A DNA stretch of 44,249 nt from an uncultured Oscillospiraceae bacterium (GTDB lineage: Bacteria; Bacillota; Clostridia; Oscillospirales; Oscillospiraceae), in NCBI GenBank assembly GCA_951801655.1, contig CATONV010000013.1, forward strand, positions 1 to 44,249, written 5' to 3'. Every line of letters starts with the position of its first letter. The first letter of the stretch is position 1. The position numbers were made by a program, and so were the translations under genes. Positions 16,637 through 24,287 of the stretch are shown piece after piece. The notes beneath the pieces were generated by a model, which was not told the origin of the DNA, ran no database searches, and saw only the letters and a list, made by a program, of their open reading frames with translations.

Positions 16637-17041
16637 TTGACCGAAAACAAAAAATACACCTACTTCTCCCACCGGGAATGTAATTTTTTCCCCTGCCACC
16701 CGGACGCGGAGCCGGAAAATTTCAACTGCCTGTTCTGCTACTGCCCCCTCTATCCTCTGGGGGCCGGGTGCGGAGGCCGCTTTGCGGTCCTGCCCGACGG
16801 GCGCAAGGATTGCAGCGGCTGTCTGTACCCCCACTTGCGTGAGAGCTATGAGGAGATTGTCCGCAGGTGCGGCGAGAACTCACACACCTCTCTCCCGTCC
16901 GGCCGCCAGCAGCCAGCACCACGCGGGCAGCAGGTAGAGGTAGAACGCCAAGGGCAGGATCGCCGCCCCCACCTCCATGGTGGTGAGGGGAACGGTAGCT
17001 GCGATGGCCCAGGGCACCAGTCCCGCCAGATTGATGACTGA
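16637..17041 (+). CDS. Cysteine-rich small-domain protein (PF04071-like) with extended tail
   Basis: The first 75 residues match the cysteine-rich small-domain family: ECNFFPCHPD, ENFNCLFCYCPLYPLG, GCGG and KDCSGCLYPH, about ten Cys likely binding metal. The family is found in archaea and clostridia, often near cobamide genes, with unknown function. No ATG fits; TTG at 16637 has AAAGGA 10 bases upstream. Family members normally end soon after the ESYEEIVRR segment, but here no stop occurs for about 55 further codons, which run antisense across the end of the nhaC-like gene. That tail is Gln/Gly/Arg-rich and looks like shadow sequence. The C-terminus may reflect a lost stop codon. Confidence 0.72.
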   Translation: MTENKKYTYFSHRECNFFPCHPDAEPENFNCLFCYCPLYPLGAGCGGRFAVLPDGRKDCSGCLYPHLRESYEEIVRRCGENSHTSLPSGRQQPAPRGQQVEVERQGQDRRPHLHGGEGNGSCDGPGHQSRQIDD

Positions 17042-18193
17042 ATTGCCGATGTTCTCCGCCAGGTCCAGGGCGGGCAGACGCCGCCTGCGGTACTCCTCCC
17101 CCAGCAACTGCCCGCTCATCACGATGCCCACCGTCTGGTTGCAGAACAGGGCGCAGCAGCCAAAAGACACCGCCACGTGGGCGCCGAACAGTCCGATCCG
17201 CCCTGCCAGCGCCCCCACCCGGCCGGTCACCGGAGTCAGCAGGCCGGTGCCGTTAAACATGCCGGAGTAGGCGCAGGACAAAATCACAATGAGGCACACA
17301 CTGACCATGGAGATCAGTCCGCCCCCGGACATCAGCTCCGCCAGGGCCGGCAGCGTCGGACGGTACCCCATCACGCAGCAGTGAAGCACCTCCCCCAGAG
17401 GCAGATGCTGGACCAGCAGGGCACACCCTGCCGCCAGCGCACAGCTCACCGCGATGGAGGCCATGGCGCTCACCTTTACCCATGGCAGTATGAGCAGCGC
17501 CGCCGCCGGCAAGACCGTGGGCCAGGTGAGAGAAAAGCCCTCTTCCAGGGCGGCTACAATCTGGGCATCCACTTGTTGAATGGGAAAAAGGAAGGACAGC
17601 CCCCCGTAGAGAACCAGGGAAATCAGAAAGGGGACAGGGGTGCTTTTCCACATGCGCAGCTGAAAGTCACGCTGGTCCACCCCTGCCACCGCCGACGTCA
17701 ATGCCGCAGAGGAGGAGGCGGGAGACAGCCGTTCCCCAAAGTAGATCCCAGACATGATGGCCCCTGCCGTCACTGCCAGGTTGGCGCCGCCGCTGCAGGC
17801 AATGGTCATCAGAATGACGCCCGCCGTCCCTACCACGCCAAAACAGCTTCCAAAGGCCAGACTGAAGGCAGACGACAGCAGAAAAGCTACCAGAATGAAG
17901 GTGTCCGGCGTAATGAGTCGGACACCGATCCAGACGAAAAAGGCCACCGTCCCCCCCGCGCGCCACAGGGCGGTAAGCAGCCCCAATAAAAGCAGAATGC
18001 GCAGCACCTTCATGGCTGTGACCATCCCGCTTCCCGCCATCTTCATCAGACTGCCCGCAGGCGTCCCCCGCCGCAGGCCTACCGCGAAAAAGCAGACAAA
18101 CCCAACCAGCAGCGCCCAGAACAGGGACAATCCCTTTGCCATACACCCCGCTACACAGACCAGAAATACCCCGAATGCCGCCAATAAATCCAT
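16880..18193 (-). CDS. NhaC-type Na+/H+ antiporter family protein
   Basis: This 437-residue membrane protein has about eleven to twelve hydrophobic segments and the NhaC-superfamily pattern: FSLAFGSCFGVVGTAGVILM, the GAIMSGIYFGERLSPASSSAALTSAVAG segment with charged residues within the membrane, and HVAVSFGCCALFCNQTVGIVMSGQLL. Such proteins exchange Na+ for protons or for organic acids (malate/lactate in MleN). AGGAGAG precedes ATG 18193. It stands alone and overlaps the end of the convergent Cys-rich gene by 162 bases. The exact substrate is uncertain. Confidence 0.85.
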   Translation of the reverse strand: MDLLAAFGVFLVCVAGCMAKGLSLFWALLVGFVCFFAVGLRRGTPAGSLMKMAGSGMVTAMKVLRILLLLGLLTALWRAGGTVAFFVWIGVRLITPDTFILVAFLLSSAFSLAFGSCFGVVGTAGVILMTIACSGGANLAVTAGAIMSGIYFGERLSPASSSAALTSAVAGVDQRDFQLRMWKSTPVPFLISLVLYGGLSFLFPIQQVDAQIVAALEEGFSLTWPTVLPAAALLILPWVKVSAMASIAVSCALAAGCALLVQHLPLGEVLHCCVMGYRPTLPALAELMSGGGLISMVSVCLIVILSCAYSGMFNGTGLLTPVTGRVGALAGRIGLFGAHVAVSFGCCALFCNQTVGIVMSGQLLGEEYRRRRLPALDLAENIGNSVINLAGLVPWAIAATVPLTTMEVGAAILPLAFYLYLLPAWCWLLAAGRERGV

Positions 18194-18338
18194 AGTATTC
18201 TCTCCTATTTTGGTATACAGGGCATTGTACCACCTTCCTTACGGTTTGTCACCCCTTTTTTGTGCTTCCAGTGATGGGCAAGCCCTTCGCCGCCGGCATG
18301 GCAAACAGTTTCGGATCATTGAGACGCAAAACACACAG

Positions 18339-18386
18339 CAGGAGCGGATGCTGCCCGGATGATATCCGGCGCGCATTCCGCTCCTG
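18339..18386. terminator. Terminator at the end of the TRAP operon
   Basis: CAGGAGCGGA at 18339-18348 pairs with TCCGCTCCTG at 18377-18386; an inner CCGGAT/ATCCGG hairpin sits inside. T-rich sequence flanks it on both strands. It lies between the end of dctM and the start of the nhaC-like gene and marks the approximate edge of the lower-GC block. Confidence 0.75.
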
Positions 18387-18429
18387 TTTTCTGTGTTCTT
18401 CGTTTTTTCTTCCGTCTCTTCCGGCAGCC

Positions 18430-19731
18430 TTAAATCAAACCAGCAAGCTTGGGAATCATGGTAATGGTTGCCGGGACATAGGTGCAGAAAAGCAAAACTG
18501 CAATTTCCACAATGATCATGGGCAGGACCGACTTCATCAGACGGGATACCGGGACATTGCCCATATTGGCCCCCAAAAACAGGCAGCAGCCAAAAGGCGG
18601 AGTGGCAACACCCATTGTCAAATTCAGAACAAAAATCACCGCAAAGTGAAGAGGATCCACACCAGCCTGAATGGCAATGGGGGCAAAAATGGGAGCGAAA
18701 ATCATAACGTTGGCCGTGGACTCCATCAGACAGCCCAGGATCAGACCGATGATATTGACCATCAGCAAAATCAGAATTTTGTTGTTGCCAAACGCAGACA
18801 GCCAGCCAGCCATTACCTGGGGGAAGCTGGACATGGCCAACAGCCACGAAAAGGGCTTGGCAATTGCTACAATCAGAAGAATGCCGGCGGCATTCATAAT
18901 ACCGATGCCGAAACTGCTGCGCAGCATTTCCAGGGTGACCTTGCGGTAAAAAATCAGACCCAGCAAAATAGCGTAGACACAGGCTATGGCGGCAGACTCG
19001 GTAGCGGAGAACTTCCCGGAGAAGATGCCGCCCAAAATGATAACGGGAGTCGTCAGTGCCGGAATGGTGCGCAGCGTAACCTTGGCCGCACTCTTAATCG
19101 TATATGTGTTTTCCGAACGGGGCAGCTTGTCCCTCTTGGTCACATAGTATACATATGCCATCAGGCCCAATCCCAGCAGACAGCCCGGAATTATCCCGCC
19201 TACGAACATGGCTCCGGTGGACACACCCATCATCGAGCTGTATACCACCATCAGAATGCTGGGGGGAATAATAGGACCAATTACGGACGCCGCTGCGGTA
19301 AGCGCCAGAGAGAAATCTTTTTTATAGCCCTGCTCCTCCATTTTGGGGACCAGCAATGTGCCGATAGCAGCCATATCGGCAACAGCCGAACCGGAGATGG
19401 CAGCAAAAAACACGTTCGCCAGTATGTTGACATAGCCCAGTCCGCCCCGCAGCTTGCCTAACACCACATCGCAGAAGGCCACTATGTCATCCACTATGCC
19501 GATGCGCATCATCAGCTCGCCGGCCAGCATAAACAGGGGAAGCGCCAGCAGCGTAAAGCTGTTGACTCCCTGGAAAAACTGCTGAAAAATCAACACCATG
19601 GGCACACCGCCCCAGAGATGGAGACAGACCACTGCCGACAGAGCGATACTGAATACTACCGGAAGCCCCATGAAGAGAAACAGAAACATAAGAGGAATCA
19701 TAATGATGCCTACAGTCGTCGATTCGATCAT
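18430..19731 (-). CDS. dctM: TRAP transporter large permease DctM
   Basis: The 433-residue product is the standard size for a DctM subunit and has the family's landmarks: LFMGLPVVFSIALSAVV near the start, LPLFMLAGELMMRIGI, GSAVADMAAIGTLLVPKMEEQGY, and the C-terminal NLTMGVATPPFGCCLFLGANMG. It forms the Na+-coupled membrane pore that moves an organic acid delivered by DctP. Its start overlaps the end of dctQ by four bases, so they are coupled. It is the last gene of the - strand operon. Confidence 0.95.
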   Translation of the reverse strand: MIESTTVGIIMIPLMFLFLFMGLPVVFSIALSAVVCLHLWGGVPMVLIFQQFFQGVNSFTLLALPLFMLAGELMMRIGIVDDIVAFCDVVLGKLRGGLGYVNILANVFFAAISGSAVADMAAIGTLLVPKMEEQGYKKDFSLALTAAASVIGPIIPPSILMVVYSSMMGVSTGAMFVGGIIPGCLLGLGLMAYVYYVTKRDKLPRSENTYTIKSAAKVTLRTIPALTTPVIILGGIFSGKFSATESAAIACVYAILLGLIFYRKVTLEMLRSSFGIGIMNAAGILLIVAIAKPFSWLLAMSSFPQVMAGWLSAFGNNKILILLMVNIIGLILGCLMESTANVMIFAPIFAPIAIQAGVDPLHFAVIFVLNLTMGVATPPFGCCLFLGANMGNVPVSRLMKSVLPMIIVEIAVLLFCTYVPATITMIPKLAGLI

Positions 19732-20279
19732 TCTGCCACATCCCCCTTCTGCACGTCAGCGCCTGTCATGGCAGCTGTATCAAGTTCAAACACGGCACAC
19801 AAGCGATAAATAAATTTTTCAACGGTAAACAGCAGCATCAGCGCGCCGCCTATTTCCATCCCCACAAGAGGAACCGCCTGGTTGGTAGGCATGGTCAGCG
19901 CCCGGTAACCCATATAGGTAAAAATGGAGGAGTAGCCTTCCCGAAGAAAGACCAGCAAAAAAATGCCGCACAGGAACAGAATCACACAATCTGCCACCGC
20001 TCTGGCCTTTTTGCCTAACCGGTCTACCAAAATATCCAAAGTGACCAGATCTCCCCTGCGGAGCATCACAGCCCCTCCGATGAAGGCGGAGTCAACCAGA
20101 CACCAGCGCGAGAACTCGTCGGTCCAGATAAAACCGCCATTTAGAAACAGCCGCACATATACCCCCAGGGTAATGGCGCACAGCATTGCCACCAGCATGA
20201 GAATCGCTGCGAACAGAGCGATTTTTTCAAACATATCCGCAACCCGGTGGATGACCTTGATGCATTTTCCCACATTCAA
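19728..20279 (-). CDS. dctQ: TRAP transporter small permease DctQ
   Basis: This 183-residue protein has four hydrophobic segments and the DctQ core pattern (GVYVRLFLNGGFIWTDEFSRWCLVDSAFIGGAVMLRRGD). It scaffolds DctM in the membrane. It starts 132 bases after dctP, with AAGGAG before the ATG, and a hairpin occupies that gap. The overlap with dctM supports a single transport complex. Confidence 0.93.
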   Translation of the reverse strand: MNVGKCIKVIHRVADMFEKIALFAAILMLVAMLCAITLGVYVRLFLNGGFIWTDEFSRWCLVDSAFIGGAVMLRRGDLVTLDILVDRLGKKARAVADCVILFLCGIFLLVFLREGYSSIFTYMGYRALTMPTNQAVPLVGMEIGGALMLLFTVEKFIYRLCAVFELDTAAMTGADVQKGDVAE

Positions 20280-20334
20280 ACTCCTTTCTGTCTTGACTGG
20301 AATCCAAGCCGTATTGACACGGCCAAAGACAAGA

Positions 20335-20365
20335 ACTGCCCCCGCCCCGCAAGGGCGGGGGCAGT
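20335..20365 (-). terminator. Intercistronic hairpin between dctP and dctQ
   Basis: ACTGCCCCCGCC at 20335-20346 pairs perfectly with GGCGGGGGCAGT at 20354-20365 around a seven-base loop. On the - strand it is followed by TCTTGTCTTT, a weak T-run. It probably reduces read-through into dctQM so that the binding protein is made in excess. Confidence 0.72.
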
Positions 20366-20411
20366 GTGAATCACCCGGCGCAAAATTGGCCCAGAAGCGT
20401 TCCGCTTCGTG

Positions 20412-21488
20412 TTAGCCCTTTGCAACCTCTTTCACATGATCCAGGAACTCCTGGCTTACCAGACTGCCCACAAACTGATCCCAGACACTGGCGGAAGCCT
20501 CATTCCACTGGGCCAGCTGCTCATCGTTCAGGTCAATGATCGTCTTGCCGGCGGCGGTGATGGTATCGCGGTATTGATCATACAGATCACCCCAGAGGCC
20601 CACCTTGTACTCCTCAGCCTGACGGGCACAATCCGCCACAGTTTTGAACAGTTCAGAGTCCAGTCCGCCCAGCTTTTGAATGGCGGCAGGGCCAATCATC
20701 TTAGTGGAAAACACCCAGCTCTGATAGTTGTAGGTGAAGTAACCAGTACATTCCTCCAGCTTACTGGTGGTCACGTAGGCAGGCTGAAGGTAATAGCCGT
20801 CGATCATATTCTGCTGCATGGCACTGTACAGCTCAGAGAAAGCCACCGGAGTGGAACCCGCTTCCCAGGCGGTGAACAGGGCCATTTCCACCTCAGAACC
20901 GGTACTGCGCAGCTTTGTGCCGGCCAGATCAGAGGGGACGTATACCGGGGTATTGGAGCAGACGCAGCGAGGCTCGCCGCCATCAATATCCAGCATCAGC
21001 GGATAGCAGCCGATGTCGTTATACATTGTCTCCACAATGGTATCTCGAATATCACTGTTTAATACATTGCGGCACTCCTCAAGACTGTTGAAAAGACCGG
21101 GCAATTCAGTCCACGCCAGTGCGCTGGAGAAACCGGCCAGGTTGCCGGAAGAACATTTTGCAATGTCCACTGTCCCGGAGATGCAGGCCTGCGTAATGTC
21201 TATATCTGAACCCAGAGTCCCGCTGCCATACCACTGAATCTCCACCTGGCCGTTGGTGGCCTCCTGGACCAGTTCATTAAACTTAGCAGCGCCCAGACCG
21301 TCCACGTCGTTGTCGTTGACTGTATCCGCGTAGCGCAGTACAATCTTGTCGGCAGGGGCAGGAGAGGGAGTTCCGCTTCCAGAGGTGTTGGAGGGGGTAC
21401 TGCCGCTTCCAGAGGGGGCGCAGGCCGCAAGGGAGACTCCCATCGCCAGAGTGCAGGCAAGAGCAACCAGTTTTTCCATTTTTTTCAT
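20412..21488 (-). CDS. dctP: TRAP transporter substrate-binding lipoprotein DctP
   Basis: This 358-residue binding protein has a lipoprotein signal (VSLAACAP, Cys near residue 23) and a Ser/Pro/Gly linker. The family-7 fold is visible from VLRYADTVNDNDVDGLGAAKFNELVQEAT onward; the carboxylate-binding Arg is expected in DLAGTKLRSTGSEVEMAL, and ELYSAMQQNMIDGYYLQP is the usual specificity helix. TRAP binding proteins take organic acids such as C4-dicarboxylates, sugar acids, keto acids or taurine-like sulfonates. AGGAAGGAG precedes the start. The cargo should match the enzymes of the upstream operon. Confidence 0.93.
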   Translation of the reverse strand: MKKMEKLVALACTLAMGVSLAACAPSGSGSTPSNTSGSGTPSPAPADKIVLRYADTVNDNDVDGLGAAKFNELVQEATNGQVEIQWYGSGTLGSDIDITQACISGTVDIAKCSSGNLAGFSSALAWTELPGLFNSLEECRNVLNSDIRDTIVETMYNDIGCYPLMLDIDGGEPRCVCSNTPVYVPSDLAGTKLRSTGSEVEMALFTAWEAGSTPVAFSELYSAMQQNMIDGYYLQPAYVTTSKLEECTGYFTYNYQSWVFSTKMIGPAAIQKLGGLDSELFKTVADCARQAEEYKVGLWGDLYDQYRDTITAAGKTIIDLNDEQLAQWNEASASVWDQFVGSLVSQEFLDHVKEVAKG

Positions 21489-21570
21489 GTTTATTCTCCT
21501 TCCTATGTTTAGGCACTTTTTTTATTTCTTGGAGGTTCCGGTTGATGAAATCCCGTTCTCCAACGTTCTC

Positions 21571-22806
21571 TTAAGGTTTTTCTATACTCTCTGCGCTGGC
21601 AAAACAGAAATTGGGGTCGCTGCGATCAATATTGTAGACAGCCCGGATGCCTTCTTCCACCTCTAATGCGCAGGGGGCACAGCCTTCGCAGATCAGATGA
21701 ACCTTGTCCGCCTTATCCGCTTCTTGGCTGGTCTTATTGTAAAGAGTCCTGGTGCATCTGCCAATAAAACACATATTCTTGAAGACGACATCTTCCGGCA
21801 GCGTTGTGCCAACACATACCTGAAGATCTTTAAACTTGGGAAGATCACCAATGGCATTCATCCGCCCCAAAGCAATCATCAGCGTGGAAATACAGCCGCA
21901 GCAAGCATTTTCTGTATAAATCTCTACTCCGGGGAATTCCTTAATGTCAGAAGTGGCAGGCCGGAACGGACGGCGTATCTCAGCAATATCATCGCCCAGC
22001 AGCTCGATGTCCTTAAGATCACAACTGCCCAGCCCCATCTCCACGGCGCAGCACAGGTGCTTTACATCTTCCAAGGGCATTTCCATGATGTTCAGCGCGA
22101 CACCATCTACGGCCAATGTGTTTTCGCCAGCCATAATGATGCCCAGAGGGACAGGGGTTCCTTCCGCCGGGCCCAGGCCCTCCTGCGCGACCAGTCCATC
22201 CACAATGGTCAGCACCGGAGGCATGACGCACAGCATATCGGCAATGGCCTGGTGAAGCAGAATTTTATGAAACCGGCGTTTTTCATTGGGGGCGATCGCT
22301 CCCTTCAGGTTCTTACTTGCACAGGTCGCGTTGGTCATCGCATGCGTCTTGATGACGGGAAGATTAATCACCAGATCCACGTCGTACATGGTCTGAGCCA
22401 CCTTGACTTTGTCAATCTCACGAAAACGCGGGTCCGACTTCTCCACCATACGGTCCAGGTTCAGGTCGATGGTTTTCACATTGAGTCGGTCTGCCATAGC
22501 CTTTACACCGGTCTCTTCAAAGATCCGGGTGGTGCCAATGTGGGCAGTACCGCAGCCATCTCCGATTGTGATGTCCGTCACTCCCATCTCTTGAAGCAGC
22601 AGGACCACAGCTTCCTGCACCTCCAGAGAGGTTACCGCACCGCTGCCCGGGACCAAGAGGCCGGTATAGTTGGGTTTCAGCAGTACCCGCTGTCCGGGCT
22701 GAACAAACTTTTTCAACCCGCCGATCAGGTCCACCGCTTTGCGGACCGTCTCCTGGACTGTCATCTCTCTCTGCCGGACAACGGAAACTTGGTATTTCTT
22801 TTCCAT
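21571..22806 (-). CDS. DUF362 family protein, Cys-rich
   Basis: This 411-residue cytoplasmic protein carries the DUF362 domain: PGQRVLLKPNYTG near residue 38-50, a central VINLPVIKTHAMTNATCASKNLKGAIAP and TIVDGLVAQEGLGPAEGTPVPLG. DUF362 proteins have no agreed reaction. The C-terminal third is Cys-rich (NACCGCIST, NMCFIGRC, LICEGCAPCALEVEEG) and could bind a metal or iron-sulfur cluster, but the spacing is not a classic ferredoxin pattern. It is the first gene after its own promoter at 22953-22981 and is followed by the TRAP genes after 82 bp, so it is tied to the imported compound, perhaps as its first enzyme. The start at 22806 has AAGGAAT upstream. Confidence 0.82.
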   Translation of the reverse strand: MEKKYQVSVVRQREMTVQETVRKAVDLIGGLKKFVQPGQRVLLKPNYTGLLVPGSGAVTSLEVQEAVVLLLQEMGVTDITIGDGCGTAHIGTTRIFEETGVKAMADRLNVKTIDLNLDRMVEKSDPRFREIDKVKVAQTMYDVDLVINLPVIKTHAMTNATCASKNLKGAIAPNEKRRFHKILLHQAIADMLCVMPPVLTIVDGLVAQEGLGPAEGTPVPLGIIMAGENTLAVDGVALNIMEMPLEDVKHLCCAVEMGLGSCDLKDIELLGDDIAEIRRPFRPATSDIKEFPGVEIYTENACCGCISTLMIALGRMNAIGDLPKFKDLQVCVGTTLPEDVVFKNMCFIGRCTRTLYNKTSQEADKADKVHLICEGCAPCALEVEEGIRAVYNIDRSDPNFCFASAESIEKP

Positions 22807-22952
22807 GGCTGTATTCCTTTCTGAAAATTAGCGCGGCAGAAACTCAAACTCTGAAATATATGGGAGAAACCGCAAATTCTGCTTTCTCATCTCTGCCCGC
22901 TTGCTTTTGTGCCATTTTAACCAAATCAACTTCTGGAATAGCGGCTGACTTC

Positions 22953-22981
22953 ATTATATTACCGATTGTTCTTCTAGTAAA
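22953..22981 (-). promoter_or_regulatory. Promoter of the DUF362-TRAP transcript
   Basis: On the - strand TTTACT (22976-22981) and a perfect TATAAT (22953-22958) are separated by 17 bases. The expected start is about 140 bases before the DUF362 gene. The -35 hexamer and spacing are identical to the promoter before the lactonase-like gene at 31.5 kb. Confidence 0.72.
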
Positions 22982-23010
22982 GCACTTGTTTTTAAAGATA
23001 TAGTTAATCT

Positions 23011-23031
23011 TTCACTTATGCAATAATTGAA
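23011..23031. promoter_or_regulatory. Candidate LysR operator, site B
   Basis: TTCACTTAT and ATAATTGAA form a nine-base inverted repeat with one mismatch around a three-base centre, centred 40 bases upstream of the -35 box of the DUF362-TRAP promoter. It shares the TTCA...TGAA ends and near-equal length (21 vs 22) with the site at 31518-31539. Binding is inferred. Confidence 0.5.
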
Positions 23032-23072
23032 ATCGGAACAGCAAAAGGCCGCCGCTTTGAAAAGAGGATATC

Positions 23073-24281
23073 TCACTTCATATGGGCAATAATCGCATCA
23101 AAGAATTCTTCCGAGTTTACCGCACGAACACTTACCTTCGGGTCGGCCAGATTGGCCAGATCCTTGGTCATGATCCCGTCGTTAATTGTTTGCAGGCAGG
23201 CATGTTCCAGCCGCGCAGCAAAACCGGAAAGCGCCTCATTTTTGTCCAGCTCTCCTCTGCGGCGCAGCGCCCCGGTCCACGCGAAAATGGTGGCAATCGG
23301 ATTGGTGGAAGTTTTTTCTCCCTTTTGCCAGCGGTAGTAATGCTGCGTCACCGTACCGTGAGAGGCTTCAAACTCCATGGTGCCGTCAGTGGAAACCAGC
23401 ACAGAGGTCATCATGGCCAGAGAACCGAAGGCGGTAGAGACCAGGTCGCTCATCACATCGCCGTCGTAGTTCTTCAGGGCCCAAATGAAGCCCCCCTCAC
23501 TGCGGACGCAGCGCGCAATGGCATCATCAATCAGTGTATAAAAGTATTTTAGGCCCAGCTGTTCGAATTTAGTTCGGAAATTTTTCTCATACTCCTCCTC
23601 AAATATCCTGCGAAATTGCCCGTCGTATACCTTGGCAATGGTATCCTTGGTAGAAAACCAGAGATCCTGCTTCATATTGAGGGCATACGTAAAGCAGGCC
23701 TGGGCAAACTCTCGAATGCTGTCATCCAGGTTGTGCTCCGCAGCCCAAATGGCAGGTCCGTTGGTCGTTTTGACTACAACAGATTGTTCCTGGCCGGAGA
23801 CTGCGCGAAATGTCATCGTGCAAGTGCCCGGCTCCTGGGAATGAAACCCCACGCTTTCGTAAACATCCCCGTAGGCGTGGCGCGCCACCGTGATCGGCTT
23901 CTTCCAAAAACGAATGGCAGGCTTAATGACATCCGTTAAAATCGGAGTGCGGAACACTGTGCCGCCAATGATGGAGCGAATGGTCACATTGGGGCTTTTC
24001 CACATCTGTGTCAGCTGAGGGAATTCCTCCATCCGCTGTTTATTGGGCGTGATCGTGGCGCATTTAACAGCAACACCATATTTCTTTGCAGCCATTGCGG
24101 AATCCACCGTGATTTGATCAGCGGTAGCATTTCGATTGAGTAAGGACAGATCATAATACTCAGTTTTTAAATCCACATAGGGCGCAAGAAGCTTCTCCTT
24201 GATCATGTCCCATAGCACATGGGTCATCTCGTCGCCGTCCATCTCTACAATAGGCATTGTCATTTGAATCTTTTCCATCAT
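23073..24281 (-). CDS. Isocitrate dehydrogenase-family enzyme (type II), substituted active site
   Basis: This 402-residue protein aligns with the homodimeric type II isocitrate dehydrogenases. Kept residues include Ser96, Asn98 and Arg102 of the SPN..IR loop, Arg111, Arg134, Tyr141, Lys212 and the metal Asp273/275/279 cluster (NYDGDVMSD). Two positions at the substrate pocket differ from the usual type II sequence: the Gly of SPNGT is Val99, and the His of RHAHGD is Tyr137. In the NADP 2'-phosphate loop HGTVTRH the Arg is Gln313, so NADP preference is doubtful. It would oxidise and decarboxylate isocitrate, or a related hydroxy-tricarboxylate, to a 2-oxo acid. It lies 6 bp after the aconitase-like gene. 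A GTGAGGGA site precedes the start. Confidence 0.88.
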   Translation of the reverse strand: MMEKIQMTMPIVEMDGDEMTHVLWDMIKEKLLAPYVDLKTEYYDLSLLNRNATADQITVDSAMAAKKYGVAVKCATITPNKQRMEEFPQLTQMWKSPNVTIRSIIGGTVFRTPILTDVIKPAIRFWKKPITVARHAYGDVYESVGFHSQEPGTCTMTFRAVSGQEQSVVVKTTNGPAIWAAEHNLDDSIREFAQACFTYALNMKQDLWFSTKDTIAKVYDGQFRRIFEEEYEKNFRTKFEQLGLKYFYTLIDDAIARCVRSEGGFIWALKNYDGDVMSDLVSTAFGSLAMMTSVLVSTDGTMEFEASHGTVTQHYYRWQKGEKTSTNPIATIFAWTGALRRRGELDKNEALSGFAARLEHACLQTINDGIMTKDLANLADPKVSVRAVNSEEFFDAIIAHMK

Positions 24282-24287
24282 AATCCC

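Noticed and set aside
18200-18430. Copy of the tRNA-Arg 3' end as an island attachment site
   Set aside because: I looked for the T-arm and acceptor sequence near the GC change and found no convincing match; no integrase gene is in the window.
20409-21062. Open + strand frame across dctP
   Set aside because: Antisense to a clear TRAP binding protein with lipobox; no family features.
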